From positions 496,001 to 560,000 of the forward strand of contig NZ_QEHM01000001.1 in the NCBI RefSeq assembly GCF_003116585.1: 64,000 nt of DNA. Reading direction: 5' to 3'. The position numbers and the translations under genes are program-made. Within the stretch, counting starts at the first letter, position 1, and each line of letters opens with the position of its first letter. The notes beneath the pieces were generated by a model. That model saw only the letters and a program-made list of their open reading frames with translations. It did no database searches and was not told the origin of the DNA. Origin of the DNA: Albibacillus kandeliae (GTDB lineage: Bacteria; Pseudomonadota; Alphaproteobacteria; Rhodobacterales; Rhodobacteraceae). Of the stretch, positions 18,379-27,651 are shown in pieces.

Positions 18379-19605
18379 ATGAGCAGGCTGATCGCGGCGC
18401 TGACGATCCTGTTGACGATCGCGTGTACCAAGGGGGCGGGGGCCGAGGATTTCTCGGCGCTCACGCGGGTCGATTCCGCGCGCAGCGGGATTTCCGCTGC
18501 CGGGTCGGACGGCGTTGCGCTGGACCTCTACCTTGATTTCGGGGTGCCCTGGCGCCTGTTCATGCTCGACTCGCCGCCGCGGCTGGTGGTGGATTTCCGC
18601 GAGGTGGACTGGAGCGGGGTACAGGCGGCCGATCTGCTCAAGACCGACCGGATCAAGGGCGTGCAGTTCGGCACCTACGTTCCCGGCTGGTCGCGCCTGG
18701 TCGCCGAACTTGGCGGGCCGATGGGGATCGAGACCGCAGCGCTGAAGGTCGAGGAGGCGACGCGCAACGCGCACCTTGCCATTCGGTTGAAGCCGGTCTC
18801 GAAGAAGGTATTCGCCGAACGCTCCGGCGCGCCGCACGATCCGCGCTGGGATTTGCCCGCGCCGGCGGTGGTCGAGGCCGCGCCGCGGCGTGGGCCCGAC
18901 GATCCGCTGGTGGTGGTGCTGGACCCGGGGCATGGCGGGGTCGATCCGGGGGCCGAGACCGACGTGGTCGACGAGAAGGACCTGATGCTGACCTTTGCGC
19001 GGGAGCTGCGCGAAGTGCTGCTGCGCACCGGCGGTTTCAAGGTGGTGCTGACGCGGGAGGACGACAGCTTTGTCTCGCTCGAGCGGCGGGTCTCGATCGC
19101 GCATCAGGCGGGCGCCGACGTCTTCATCTCGCTGCACGCGGATTCGCTGGCCGAGGGGGCGGCGCATGGGGCGACGGTGCATATGCTCTCGCGCGACGCC
19201 TCTGACGAGGCCAGCGCCAAGATGGCCGAGCGCCATGACCGGGCCGACCTGCTGGCGGGCATGGACCTGAGCGAGACCGATGACGAGGTGACGGGGGTGC
19301 TGATGGACCTTGCGCGGCAGGAGACGGCGCCGCGCACCCGCGCGCTGGCCGAGGCGCTGGTCGACGGCATGGCGCAGACCGGGGGGCCGATGAACCGCAG
19401 GCCGCTGCGCTCGGCGGCCTTCTCGGTGCTCAAGGCGGCCGACATTCCCTCGGTGCTGATCGAGATCGGGTTCCTGTCGAGCCCGCGCGACCTGAGCAAC
19501 CTGCAAAATCCCGAGTGGCGCGCGACCATGGCCCGTGGTATCCGCAACGGGCTCGCCGCCTGGACACAGGGAGATGCGGCGCAGCGTCCGCTCGTCCGTC
19601 AATGA
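18379..19605 (+). CDS. N-acetylmuramoyl-L-alanine amidase, AmiC-like
   Basis: This is a periplasmic zinc amidase of 408 residues that cuts the peptide stem from the glycan of peptidoglycan, as needed for daughter-cell separation. A signal peptide (LIAALTILLTIACTKGAGA) leads to an N-terminal AMIN domain (about 30-140; LVVDFREVDWSG) for septal targeting. The Amidase_3 domain follows, with zinc-site motifs LDPGHGGVDPG and ISLHADSLAEG and the terminal IPSVLIEIGFLSSPRD containing the catalytic Glu. ATG 18379 starts the signal peptide. It lies just before a penicillin-binding protein gene. Confidence 0.92.
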   Translation: MSRLIAALTILLTIACTKGAGAEDFSALTRVDSARSGISAAGSDGVALDLYLDFGVPWRLFMLDSPPRLVVDFREVDWSGVQAADLLKTDRIKGVQFGTYVPGWSRLVAELGGPMGIETAALKVEEATRNAHLAIRLKPVSKKVFAERSGAPHDPRWDLPAPAVVEAAPRRGPDDPLVVVLDPGHGGVDPGAETDVVDEKDLMLTFARELREVLLRTGGFKVVLTREDDSFVSLERRVSIAHQAGADVFISLHADSLAEGAAHGATVHMLSRDASDEASAKMAERHDRADLLAGMDLSETDDEVTGVLMDLARQETAPRTRALAEALVDGMAQTGGPMNRRPLRSAAFSVLKAADIPSVLIEIGFLSSPRDLSNLQNPEWRATMARGIRNGLAAWTQGDAAQRPLVRQ

Positions 19606-19631
19606 ATGCGCGCCTTTCAGCCGTTCGTGTT

Positions 19632-19660
19632 TTGACCCGGTCCGGGCCCCTCTTTATATT
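19632..19660 (+). promoter_or_regulatory. Promoter of the penicillin-binding protein gene
   Basis: TTGACC (19632-19637) and TATATT (19655-19660) are spaced by 17 bases and lie 28 bp upstream of the GTG start. This suggests the gene has its own strong start as well as any read-through from the amidase gene. Confidence 0.7.
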
Positions 19661-19687
19661 GTGCCTACCGCTAACAAGGGCAGTCTC

Positions 19688-22240
19688 GTGATCAGGTTCA
19701 TATTTTCTTTCTTCGGTGCGATTTTCACATTCGTCACCCTTGGCATCGCCATGGCAGCCCTGACCGTGGGCGGTGTGATCTGGATGTATGCGCGCGACCT
19801 GCCGAGCCACGAGTCGCTGGCGCAGTACAAGCCCCCGACGATCAGCCGGATTTATTCGGGCAAGGGTCAGCTGATCGACGAATTCGCCAAGGAACGGCGG
19901 CTGTTCACCCCGGCGGACGAGATCCCCGATCTGGTGAAGGAAGCGTTCATCTCGGCCGAGGACAAGAACTTCTACGTTCACCACGGCTATGACCTTCGCG
20001 GGATCGCGGCCGCTGTCTTTGACGCCGTGCGGACGCGCGGGCAGGACGTGCGCGGGGCCTCGACCATCACCCAGCAGGTCATGAAGAACTTCCTGCTTTC
20101 GGGCGACCGCAAGGCCGAGCGCAAGATCAAGGAAATCATCCTCGCCTCGCGGCTCGAGGAATCGCTGTCCAAGGACCAGATCCTCGAATTGTACCTGAAC
20201 GAGATCTTCCTCGGTCAGAACTCCTACGGGGTGGCGGCGGCGGCGCAGACCTATTTCAACAAGACCCTGTCGGAGCTGGAACCGAGCGAGGCGGCGATGC
20301 TGGCCTCGATGCCCAAGGCGCCGTCGGACTTTCACCCGGTGCGCAACAAGGAGCGGCTGAAACAGCGCCGCGACTATGTGCTGCGGGAGATGAAGGAAAA
20401 CGGCTACATCACGGACGAGGTCTATGAGCACGAGGTGGCGGAGCCCATCCGCTCGGTGCAGAACGGCGACTTCGAGAGCTTCCGGACGGCGGTTCCGCCG
20501 CGCAACTACTTCACCGACGAGATCCGCCGCCAGCTGAGCCAGGATTTCGGCGAGGGCGAGTTCTTTACCGGCGGTTTCACCGTGCGTGCGACCATCGACG
20601 AGGAAATGCAGGTCATCGGCGAGCACGCGCTGCAGCGGGCGCTCGAGAAGTACGACCGTGGCCGGGGCATCTGGCACGGGACCTACACCACGCTGCCGGC
20701 CGAGAAGCTGACGGACGAGAGCACATGGCGCGCGGCGCTGGCCGAGACCGAGGTGCCCCGTGATATCGACCTCGACGGGCGCTGGCGTCCGGCGGTGGTG
20801 CTGAAGGTCGGCAACAGCGATGCGCGCATCGGGATCGAAGGCGTCGAGGAAACGGCCGAGGGTCACTGGATCCGGGCCGAGGACGTCACCTGGGCGCGCA
20901 AGCGCCAGGCAGACGGCACCCTGTCGAAGAAGGCCACCACGGCGGGCGACCTGCTGGACGTGGGCGACGTGGTGCTGGTGCGTGCCATCACCAAGGACGC
21001 CGACGGTACCTTCGTGCGCTGGTCGCTGCGCCAGCCGAGCGAGGTGCAGGGCGGGTTCATGGCGATGGACGTGAACACCGGCCGGGTGATCGCGATGCAG
21101 GGCGGCTTCTCCTACCAGGACTCGGTGTTCAACCGCGCGACGCAGGCACAGCGGCAGCCGGGTTCGTCGTTCAAGCCCTTCGTCTATGCCGCCGCGCTTG
21201 ACAGCGGGTACAGCCCGGCAACCATCGTGGTCGACGCGCCGATCGAGATCAACACGCCCTCGGGCCTCTGGCGGCCGCGCAACTCCTCGAACAAGTATTA
21301 CGGCCCGACACCGCTGCGGACCGGGATCGAGCAGTCGCGGAACCTGATGACCATCCGCCTTGCGCAGGAGGTCGGGATGGACGTGGTTGCGGGCTATGCC
21401 GAGCGGTTCGGGGTCTATGACCACATGGGCACCTTCCTTGCGAACTCGCTGGGGTCGGAAGAGACCACGCTCTACAAGATGGTGGCGGCCTATGCGATGT
21501 TCGCCAACGGCGGCGAGCGGGTGGAACCGACGCTGGTCGACCGGATCCAGGACCGCTACGGGCGGACCATCTATCGTCACGACAAGCGCACCTGCACCGA
21601 CTGCGACCAGCTTGGCCTGCCGCAGGGCGAGGCGCCGCGCATCGTGTCGAACCGGAACCGGGTGATGGACGCGATCACTGCTTACCAACTGACCTCGATG
21701 ATGAAGGGCGTTGTGGAGCGAGGCACGGCCTCGGGCGTGGTCAACCTGCCGGTGCCGACCGCCGGCAAGACCGGGACGACCAACGACGCCCGCGACGTCT
21801 GGTTCATCGGCTTCACCTCGAACATCGTGGCGGGCTGCTACATCGGCTTCGACCGTCCGCGCCCGCTGGGCCACGGCGCTTATGGTTCGTCGCTCTGCGG
21901 CCCGGTGTTCCAGGAGTTCATGACGGAGGCGGTCAAGAAGTACGGCGGTGGGCCGTTCAACGTGCCGCCGGGCGGTCACTTCATCAAGATCGACCGCTAC
22001 ACCGGCTCGCGCCTGCCGGATGACGCCTCGGGGCCCTATGTGCAGGCCGAGTACTTCCGCGATGGCTGGGAGCCGATCTTTGGTCTGGCTTACGACGGTG
22101 GTTTCGCGATGGGTTCGAACCTGCCGCTGATGGACGAGGTGCGCGAGTCCGGTCGGCAGGTGACCACCTCGACCGGGGAGAGCGTGATCGTCGGGCCCAA
22201 GGCCGACTTCGGCACGGTCAGCTCGGGCGGATTGTACTGA
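19688..22240 (+). CDS. Class A penicillin-binding protein 1A family
   Basis: This bifunctional peptidoglycan synthase has 850 residues. One N-terminal membrane anchor (FIFSFFGAIFTFVTLGIAMAA) precedes the GT51 glycosyltransferase domain, with its catalytic Glu in ISAEDKNFYVHHGYD and QQVMKNFLLS. An OB-like insert comes next, then the transpeptidase with SxxK in PGSSFKPF, SxN in EQSRN and KTGTT. It acts in the inner membrane facing the periplasm. The start is GTG, 28 bp after a good promoter; earlier in-frame starts lie inside the amidase gene and would add non-membrane sequence. Confidence 0.93.
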   Translation: MIRFIFSFFGAIFTFVTLGIAMAALTVGGVIWMYARDLPSHESLAQYKPPTISRIYSGKGQLIDEFAKERRLFTPADEIPDLVKEAFISAEDKNFYVHHGYDLRGIAAAVFDAVRTRGQDVRGASTITQQVMKNFLLSGDRKAERKIKEIILASRLEESLSKDQILELYLNEIFLGQNSYGVAAAAQTYFNKTLSELEPSEAAMLASMPKAPSDFHPVRNKERLKQRRDYVLREMKENGYITDEVYEHEVAEPIRSVQNGDFESFRTAVPPRNYFTDEIRRQLSQDFGEGEFFTGGFTVRATIDEEMQVIGEHALQRALEKYDRGRGIWHGTYTTLPAEKLTDESTWRAALAETEVPRDIDLDGRWRPAVVLKVGNSDARIGIEGVEETAEGHWIRAEDVTWARKRQADGTLSKKATTAGDLLDVGDVVLVRAITKDADGTFVRWSLRQPSEVQGGFMAMDVNTGRVIAMQGGFSYQDSVFNRATQAQRQPGSSFKPFVYAAALDSGYSPATIVVDAPIEINTPSGLWRPRNSSNKYYGPTPLRTGIEQSRNLMTIRLAQEVGMDVVAGYAERFGVYDHMGTFLANSLGSEETTLYKMVAAYAMFANGGERVEPTLVDRIQDRYGRTIYRHDKRTCTDCDQLGLPQGEAPRIVSNRNRVMDAITAYQLTSMMKGVVERGTASGVVNLPVPTAGKTGTTNDARDVWFIGFTSNIVAGCYIGFDRPRPLGHGAYGSSLCGPVFQEFMTEAVKKYGGGPFNVPPGGHFIKIDRYTGSRLPDDASGPYVQAEYFRDGWEPIFGLAYDGGFAMGSNLPLMDEVRESGRQVTTSTGESVIVGPKADFGTVSSGGLY

Positions 22241-22266
22241 GCGACGCGCAAATCGCCTGAGATTAC

Positions 22267-22301
22267 CGGCCGCCCTCTTACCGGAGGGCGGCCGTTGTTT
22301 T
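22267..22301 (+). terminator. Terminator of the PBP1A gene
   Basis: An 11-bp stem (CGGCCGCCCTC with GAGGGCGGCCG, loop TTACCG) is followed by TTGTTTTT. Confidence 0.85.
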
Positions 22302-22495
22302 TGGCAGGGGCCGCGCCAGAAATCCGGTTGACTGTGTAACGGCTGTCATATTTCCTCATCCTAGGGCGGCTATGTCCTTTTTCCGTGGCTGCTGTTTCCA
22401 TTTTGGAACGCAACCTCTGTGTATTTCGGGAAGGTATTTGTTGTAATTTTCATGACTTGATCCTTCCCGGCCAATTTTTCCTGTCGGGGGCTAAA

Positions 22496-24532
22496 ATGAA
22501 TATCGTTGGAGATCTTTCCATCGTCGATTCCGTTGTGGATCACGAAACAACTCCGGAACTGAGCGGCGCGACCGCGGTCAAGACACTGGTTCTGGGGAAC
22601 ACGACTTACGTCTATGTCACGTCCCGCAACGACTACGGCATCCAGATCCTCAAGATCGAGGACGATGGCAGCCTGTCGCCGGTCGGTACCTATGTGGACG
22701 ACAATGCGACCTACCTCGGGCAGCCGTATTACTTCGATATCGTCACGGTCGGCAGCAACTACTTCCTCGTGGTGCCGAGTGCGAGCGAAGACGGGCTGAC
22801 CACGCTCAAGGTGACCAAGACCGGCATCAACCAGGGCCTGCTGGCAAAGGCCGACACCATCCAGGACGGCACTGGCGATCTGCTCGACTATGCGACGACC
22901 GTGGAGGGGTTCAGCACCGCCAACGGCAGCTACGTGGCGGTGAGCGCGTATTATTCGGACGCGATCTCGATCTACAAGGTGTCGGGCACGGGCAAGCTGA
23001 CGCTGGTCGATACCGCCACCGATGCCTCGAACGCGAGCTTTCTTCTGGATGGCGCCGAGGCGCTTTCGATCCATTCCATCGGCAAGAAGACCTTTGTCTA
23101 CGTGGTCGCCAGCGGTGAGGACGGTGTCGCGGTCTTCGAGATCTCGGCGACGGGCAAGCTCGACTACGTGACCAGTGTGGCCGTGGCCAACGCCGGCACC
23201 CTTGGCGGTGTCGTCGCGGGCGAGTTCAACGGCAAGAACATCATGATCGTCTCGGATTACTACGATGGCGAGTTGAACGTCTATTCGCTGGACGCGGACG
23301 GGGTGCCGACCTTTCTCGCCATGTTCGATGCCGGGGCCGAAATCGGCGCCTACCGGATCAGCAAGATCGAGATCGTGGAGATCGACGGGGTCGACTTCGT
23401 GGCGGCCACGTCCAACTACTCCGACAGCATTTCGCTCTATTCGGTGGACCCGGATGGCACCATGACGGCGGTCACCACCACCTCGGACAGCACACTGCTG
23501 AACGGGGCGAACGACATCCACTACGTCGAGGTGGGCGGCAACCGCTACATCCTCGTCACCGCCACCGACGGCAACCGCCTGACGGTGCTGCAGGTGGATT
23601 CCGCCGATGACGCCCTTGTGGGCACGATGGACAACGACCAGATCATCGGGCTGGAGGGCGAGGACGAGCTTCTGGGCCGCGGCGGCAACGACATGCTGAA
23701 GGGCGGCGACGGTGACGATGTGATTTCGGGGCATCGGGGCAACGACAAGCTCTATGGCGACGCGGGCGAGGACGTGCTGATCGGCGGCGCGGGCAACGAC
23801 ATGCTGGAAGGCGGTGCGGGGCGCGATATCCTGATCGGCGGTTATGGCGTCGATACGGTTGCCTACGTCAAGTCGGCCGAGGCGGTGAACGTCAACCTCG
23901 GGTCCGGCGCGTCGAGCGGCGGCGACGCGGCGAGCGACGTTCTCGACTCCATCGAGAACATCACCGGCAGCAGCTTTGACGACACCCTGACCGGCGACGC
24001 TTCGGCCAACGTGATCCGGGGTGGCGGCGGCAATGACGTCATGAACGGCGGTGACGGCAACGACCGCCTGCTGGGCGGCGCGGGCCACGACGACGCCACC
24101 GGGGGTGCGGGCAACGACAAGATCATCCTTGGCGGCGGCAACGACACCGGCAGCGGCGGCGCAGGGCGCGATACGCTGAGCGGCGGCGGCGGCAACGATA
24201 CGCTGACCGGCGGGGATGACCGCGACACCCTCAAGGGTGGCGCGGGCAACGACCGGCTGAACGGCGGTGCGGGCAACGACAATCTGACCGGCAACGCCGG
24301 GAAGGACGTCTTTGTCTTCAACGCCAGCTCGGGCAACGACACGGTCACCGACTTCGTGGCCGGAGCCGACCGCGTCGATTTCTCGGGGCATTCGGACTAC
24401 AACAGCTTTGCCGACGTGAAGGATGACTGGTTCCAGTACAAGGGGACCACGATCATCGGCAGCGGAGGCAACACCGTCGAACTGACCGGGGTCAAGATCT
24501 CGGAACTGAGCGCGGACGACTTCATCTTCTGA
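22496..24532 (+). CDS. Secreted beta-propeller plus RTX calcium-binding protein
   Basis: The 678-residue protein has no Sec signal. Residues 1-375 contain repeated units of about 50 residues (for example TTYVYVTSRNDYGIQILKI, KTFVYVVASGEDGVAVFEI) that look like a lactonase-type beta-propeller. From about 379 to 605 come many RTX nonapeptides (GGxGxDxLx, e.g. GGNDMLKGGDGDDVISG), then the DVFVFNASSGNDTVTDF cassette and a C-terminus ending ADDFIF, typical of type I secretion signals. It is probably exported by an unlinked ABC/MFP/TolC system and folds on binding calcium outside the cell. Its catalytic role, if any, is unknown. Confidence 0.82.
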   Translation: MNIVGDLSIVDSVVDHETTPELSGATAVKTLVLGNTTYVYVTSRNDYGIQILKIEDDGSLSPVGTYVDDNATYLGQPYYFDIVTVGSNYFLVVPSASEDGLTTLKVTKTGINQGLLAKADTIQDGTGDLLDYATTVEGFSTANGSYVAVSAYYSDAISIYKVSGTGKLTLVDTATDASNASFLLDGAEALSIHSIGKKTFVYVVASGEDGVAVFEISATGKLDYVTSVAVANAGTLGGVVAGEFNGKNIMIVSDYYDGELNVYSLDADGVPTFLAMFDAGAEIGAYRISKIEIVEIDGVDFVAATSNYSDSISLYSVDPDGTMTAVTTTSDSTLLNGANDIHYVEVGGNRYILVTATDGNRLTVLQVDSADDALVGTMDNDQIIGLEGEDELLGRGGNDMLKGGDGDDVISGHRGNDKLYGDAGEDVLIGGAGNDMLEGGAGRDILIGGYGVDTVAYVKSAEAVNVNLGSGASSGGDAASDVLDSIENITGSSFDDTLTGDASANVIRGGGGNDVMNGGDGNDRLLGGAGHDDATGGAGNDKIILGGGNDTGSGGAGRDTLSGGGGNDTLTGGDDRDTLKGGAGNDRLNGGAGNDNLTGNAGKDVFVFNASSGNDTVTDFVAGADRVDFSGHSDYNSFADVKDDWFQYKGTTIIGSGGNTVELTGVKISELSADDFIF

Positions 24533-24549
24533 GGTCTTTCGAACTGGCC

Positions 24550-24585
24550 GCCCCCGGTTGCTCTGGCCCAGATGTGACCGGGGGC
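24550..24585 (+). terminator. Long-loop hairpin between RTX gene and prfB
   Basis: GCCCCCGGT (24550-24558) pairs with ACCGGGGGC (24577-24585) across an 18-base loop. There is no T run, so it may be a weak terminator or a structure in the prfB leader. Confidence 0.35.
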
Positions 24586-24659
24586 AAAGCCTTGAGCGCT
24601 TGCCTGCCCCCGGGTGCTGGTTTATCACCCGCACCTACACAAAGCAGAGCAGGTCCCCC

Positions 24660-25781
24660 ATGCGCGCCGAGACGCAGAACATCGTTGCCGAGATCAAGAA
24701 GTCGCTGAACCTCCTGGCCCAGCGGATGGACTGGGAGACCGCGCCGCACCGGCTGGAAGAGTTCAACGCGCGGGTCGAGGATCCGAACCTGTGGGACGAT
24801 CCGACGGCGGCGCAGAAGCTGATGCGCGAGCGCCAGATGCTCGTGGATTCGATGGATGTCTACACCGGCCTGAGCCAGGAACTGGACGACAATGTCGAGC
24901 TGATCGAGCTGGGCGAGATGGAAGAGGACGAGGAAGTCGTCGGCGAGGCCGAGACCGCACTGAAGGCGCTGGCCGACAAGGCGGCGCAGAAGGAGCTCGA
25001 GGCCCTGCTCGACGGCGAGGCGGATGCCAACGATACTTTCCTCGAAATCAACGCGGGCGCGGGCGGCACCGAGGCCTGCGACTGGGCGGCGATGCTGCAG
25101 CGGATGTATGTCCGCTGGGCCGAAAAGCGCGGCTACAAGGTTGAACTGCAGTCCGAGGAAGCCGGGGCCGAGGCGGGGATCAAGTCCTGCGCCTACAAGA
25201 TTTCGGGTCACAACGCCTATGGCTGGCTGAAATCGGAAAGCGGCGTGCACCGGCTGGTGCGGATCTCGCCCTTTGGCAAGGGCACGCGCGAAACCTCCTT
25301 TGCCTCGGTCTGGGTCTACCCGGTGGTGGACGACAACATCGAGATCGAGGTAAATCCGGCCGATATCCGCATCGACACCTTCCGGTCGTCGGGCGCAGGC
25401 GGTCAGCACGTGAACACCACCGACTCTGCCGTGCGGATCACCCACCATCCCACGGGCATCGTGGTGACCTCGTCCGAGAAGTCGCAGCACCAGAACCGCG
25501 ATATCGCGATGAAGGCCCTGAAATCGCGCCTGTACCAGATGGAACTGGACAAGCGGAATGCGGCCATCAACGAGGCGCACGAGAACAAGGGCTCGGCCGG
25601 CTGGGGCAACCAGATCCGATCCTACGTGCTGCAGCCCTACCAGATGGTGAAGGACCTGCGCACCGAGCACGAGACCTCGGACACCAAGGGCGTGCTGGAC
25701 GGCGACCTCGATGCCTTCATGGCGGCGACGCTGGCGATGGACGTGTCCGGCAAGAGCCGCGCCGAAGCGCGGGCCGAATAA
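24660..25781 (+). CDS. prfB: Peptide chain release factor 2
   Basis: RF2 ends translation at UGA and UAA codons. The 373-residue protein has the stop-codon reading motif SPF (203-205) and the peptidyl-tRNA hydrolysis motif GGQ (247-249) in SSGAGGQHVNTT. The frame is uninterrupted: there is no in-frame UGA or programmed frameshift near codon 26 as in E. coli, so the classic autoregulation is absent. ATG 24660 gives the family start MRAETQNIVAEIK. It is flanked by two secreted-protein genes with no functional link. Confidence 0.96.
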   Translation: MRAETQNIVAEIKKSLNLLAQRMDWETAPHRLEEFNARVEDPNLWDDPTAAQKLMRERQMLVDSMDVYTGLSQELDDNVELIELGEMEEDEEVVGEAETALKALADKAAQKELEALLDGEADANDTFLEINAGAGGTEACDWAAMLQRMYVRWAEKRGYKVELQSEEAGAEAGIKSCAYKISGHNAYGWLKSESGVHRLVRISPFGKGTRETSFASVWVYPVVDDNIEIEVNPADIRIDTFRSSGAGGQHVNTTDSAVRITHHPTGIVVTSSEKSQHQNRDIAMKALKSRLYQMELDKRNAAINEAHENKGSAGWGNQIRSYVLQPYQMVKDLRTEHETSDTKGVLDGDLDAFMAATLAMDVSGKSRAEARAE

Positions 25782-25816
25782 ACCCTTCTGACCATTTATC
25801 CGAATTGACGAGAGGG

Positions 25817-25843
25817 CCGGTCCGAAAGGACCGGTTCTTTCTG
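25817..25843 (+). terminator. Terminator of prfB
   Basis: CCGGTCC-GAAA-GGACCGG is a perfect 7-bp stem with a GNRA-type loop, followed by TTCTTTCT. Confidence 0.8.
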
Positions 25844-25954
25844 CTTTCGGGCAATTGTTTACCTAACGTTAACTTTAGCGGCGAAGCACGCATGGATTTC
25901 GTGTATTGTTGCCGAGTTTGAACAAATGGCTTTTCGCTCTAGGGGGACAATTCA

Positions 25955-27577
25955 ATGGCGAAAGTGACTCTTGATGTGACATTTGACGGGACCACCACGG
26001 TCGATCGGCTTGATGGGCAATCCAGTATCCCATGGTTCGGAACGCCGCCGGATACGACTTCGATGGATATCTACAGCGTTTACCTGGAGGGCGACGACAC
26101 GCTGGAGGCGACTGCGGGCCTCACGGGTTCGGATTGGCGGATCAAGTATTTCCGAATTGCGGGAGACAATCACGTCACGACGATTTCGGATCTCGATGCG
26201 GGGGAAGACCGGCGCATCGAGACGCTGCTGCTTGGTTACAATTCGGAGCTGAGCCTGATCTCGACCCGTGTCGATTTCATCTACGGATGGGAAGGCGACA
26301 AGCACGTGATCAAACTGGGGGACCAGCAGGAGAGCAGCATCAAGGCGATCATACTCGCTGCCGATCTGAACATCATCCAGACGGGGGTTGCCCATGTCTC
26401 CAACATCAGGACCGACAACGGCGACAACGTTTCACGGATTACCGTCAACAGCGGCGGGGTGGGTTCGATCAAGACCGGGGACGGTGCGGACCGGCTGATC
26501 GTCCAGGATGGCGGCTCGGTGGATGCGGTGAACCTCAAGGGGGGCGACGACACCGTCATCGTCCGGGGCGATGCGCGGGTGGAGTTCCTGCGCGCCTACG
26601 ATGGCGACAAGACGATCAGCATCATCGGCGAAGAGAGCCGCCTGCGGAACATCAAGCTGGGTGACGGGTCGCACGAGGTGACCTCGGACAGCTACATCAG
26701 TCACATCAACGCCTATGAGTCCGACCTGACCCTGACGCTGAACGGAGGGGCCGGGGTTATCTCGATTGATCGGGAAACGGGGCAGACCCACAGCCATAAC
26801 GTGGTGATCAACGGGTCCATCTCGTCCTTTGTCGCGACCGACAGGGGATCGGATGCCACCGACGACCAGAGCACGAGGATCACGCTGAACGGCTACAGCG
26901 GCTCGGTCATGCTGGGTAATGGCAAGGACCTCGTGAAGACGGGGACCGAGTATGTCGAACACATCTCGACCTCGGGCGGCAACGACAAGGTGGTCATGGG
27001 CACGGGCGGCATCGGGTTCATCCGCACCGGGGCGGGCAATGACACCGTCCAGCTGAATCGGTCAGACCCGGACTACGGGGTCGTCCTGCAGGGCGAGAGC
27101 GGGACCGATACGCTCGACTTTCTCAAGCTGAAGAGCGGGGTGGTCTTTTCGCTGGGCGAGGCGGGCGCCTACCAGAAGCCCGAGGGCGACATGTCGGGCT
27201 ATTACAGCGCCGTCGGCTTCGAGAACCTCAAGGGCAGCAACGCGGCGGATATCCTTGTCGGCAGCGGCAGCAGCAACCAGCTGATCGGGCGCAAGGGCAA
27301 CGACACGCTGGTCGGCGGGGAGGGGGACGATACCCTGGCCGGCAACGCGGGGCGCGATGTCTTTGTCTTCGGGGCGAATGGCGGGACCGATACCGTGCGG
27401 GACTATCAGGACGGGATCGACCTGCTGCTGATCGAGGACAACGCCGGAGGCTTCAAGACCCTCGACATCAGCAAGGAAGGCAAGCATTGGGTCATCGACT
27501 ACGACGGCGGCACCATCATCCTGCAGGGGGCTGCGGGTGACACCACGCTGACACGGGCCGATTTCGACTTCGTCTGA
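25955..27577 (+). CDS. RTX-type calcium-binding secreted protein
   Basis: The 540-residue protein lacks a Sec signal. Most of it (about 1-430) is a repetitive parallel-beta-like region with short units such as IKTGDGADRLIVQDG and VKLNGGDD-type turns that I cannot assign to a known enzyme. At about 435-475 lie a few RTX nonapeptides (RKGNDTLVGGEGDDTLAG) and the NAGRDVFVFGANGGTDTV cassette shared with the RTX protein at 22496-24532. The C-terminus TLTRADFDFV fits a type I secretion signal. It has its own transcription unit after the prfB terminator. A surface or biofilm role is likely but not shown. Confidence 0.78.
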   Translation: MAKVTLDVTFDGTTTVDRLDGQSSIPWFGTPPDTTSMDIYSVYLEGDDTLEATAGLTGSDWRIKYFRIAGDNHVTTISDLDAGEDRRIETLLLGYNSELSLISTRVDFIYGWEGDKHVIKLGDQQESSIKAIILAADLNIIQTGVAHVSNIRTDNGDNVSRITVNSGGVGSIKTGDGADRLIVQDGGSVDAVNLKGGDDTVIVRGDARVEFLRAYDGDKTISIIGEESRLRNIKLGDGSHEVTSDSYISHINAYESDLTLTLNGGAGVISIDRETGQTHSHNVVINGSISSFVATDRGSDATDDQSTRITLNGYSGSVMLGNGKDLVKTGTEYVEHISTSGGNDKVVMGTGGIGFIRTGAGNDTVQLNRSDPDYGVVLQGESGTDTLDFLKLKSGVVFSLGEAGAYQKPEGDMSGYYSAVGFENLKGSNAADILVGSGSSNQLIGRKGNDTLVGGEGDDTLAGNAGRDVFVFGANGGTDTVRDYQDGIDLLLIEDNAGGFKTLDISKEGKHWVIDYDGGTIILQGAAGDTTLTRADFDFV

Positions 27578-27651
27578 AGCGCGGAGAGGCTTTTCACTCC
27601 CGGGTCATGGGTCTAGGTTCGTCTGACCAATCAGTATGAGCCTGCCCTGAC

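Noticed and set aside
23640-24300. Dense GGCGGC-type direct repeats resembling a satellite array
   Set aside because: They are explained by the RTX nonapeptide codons of the secreted protein gene.
24534-24659. Possible programmed-frameshift control of prfB
   Set aside because: The prfB frame is continuous from ATG 24660; there is no in-frame TGA near codon 26 or SD-like slip site.
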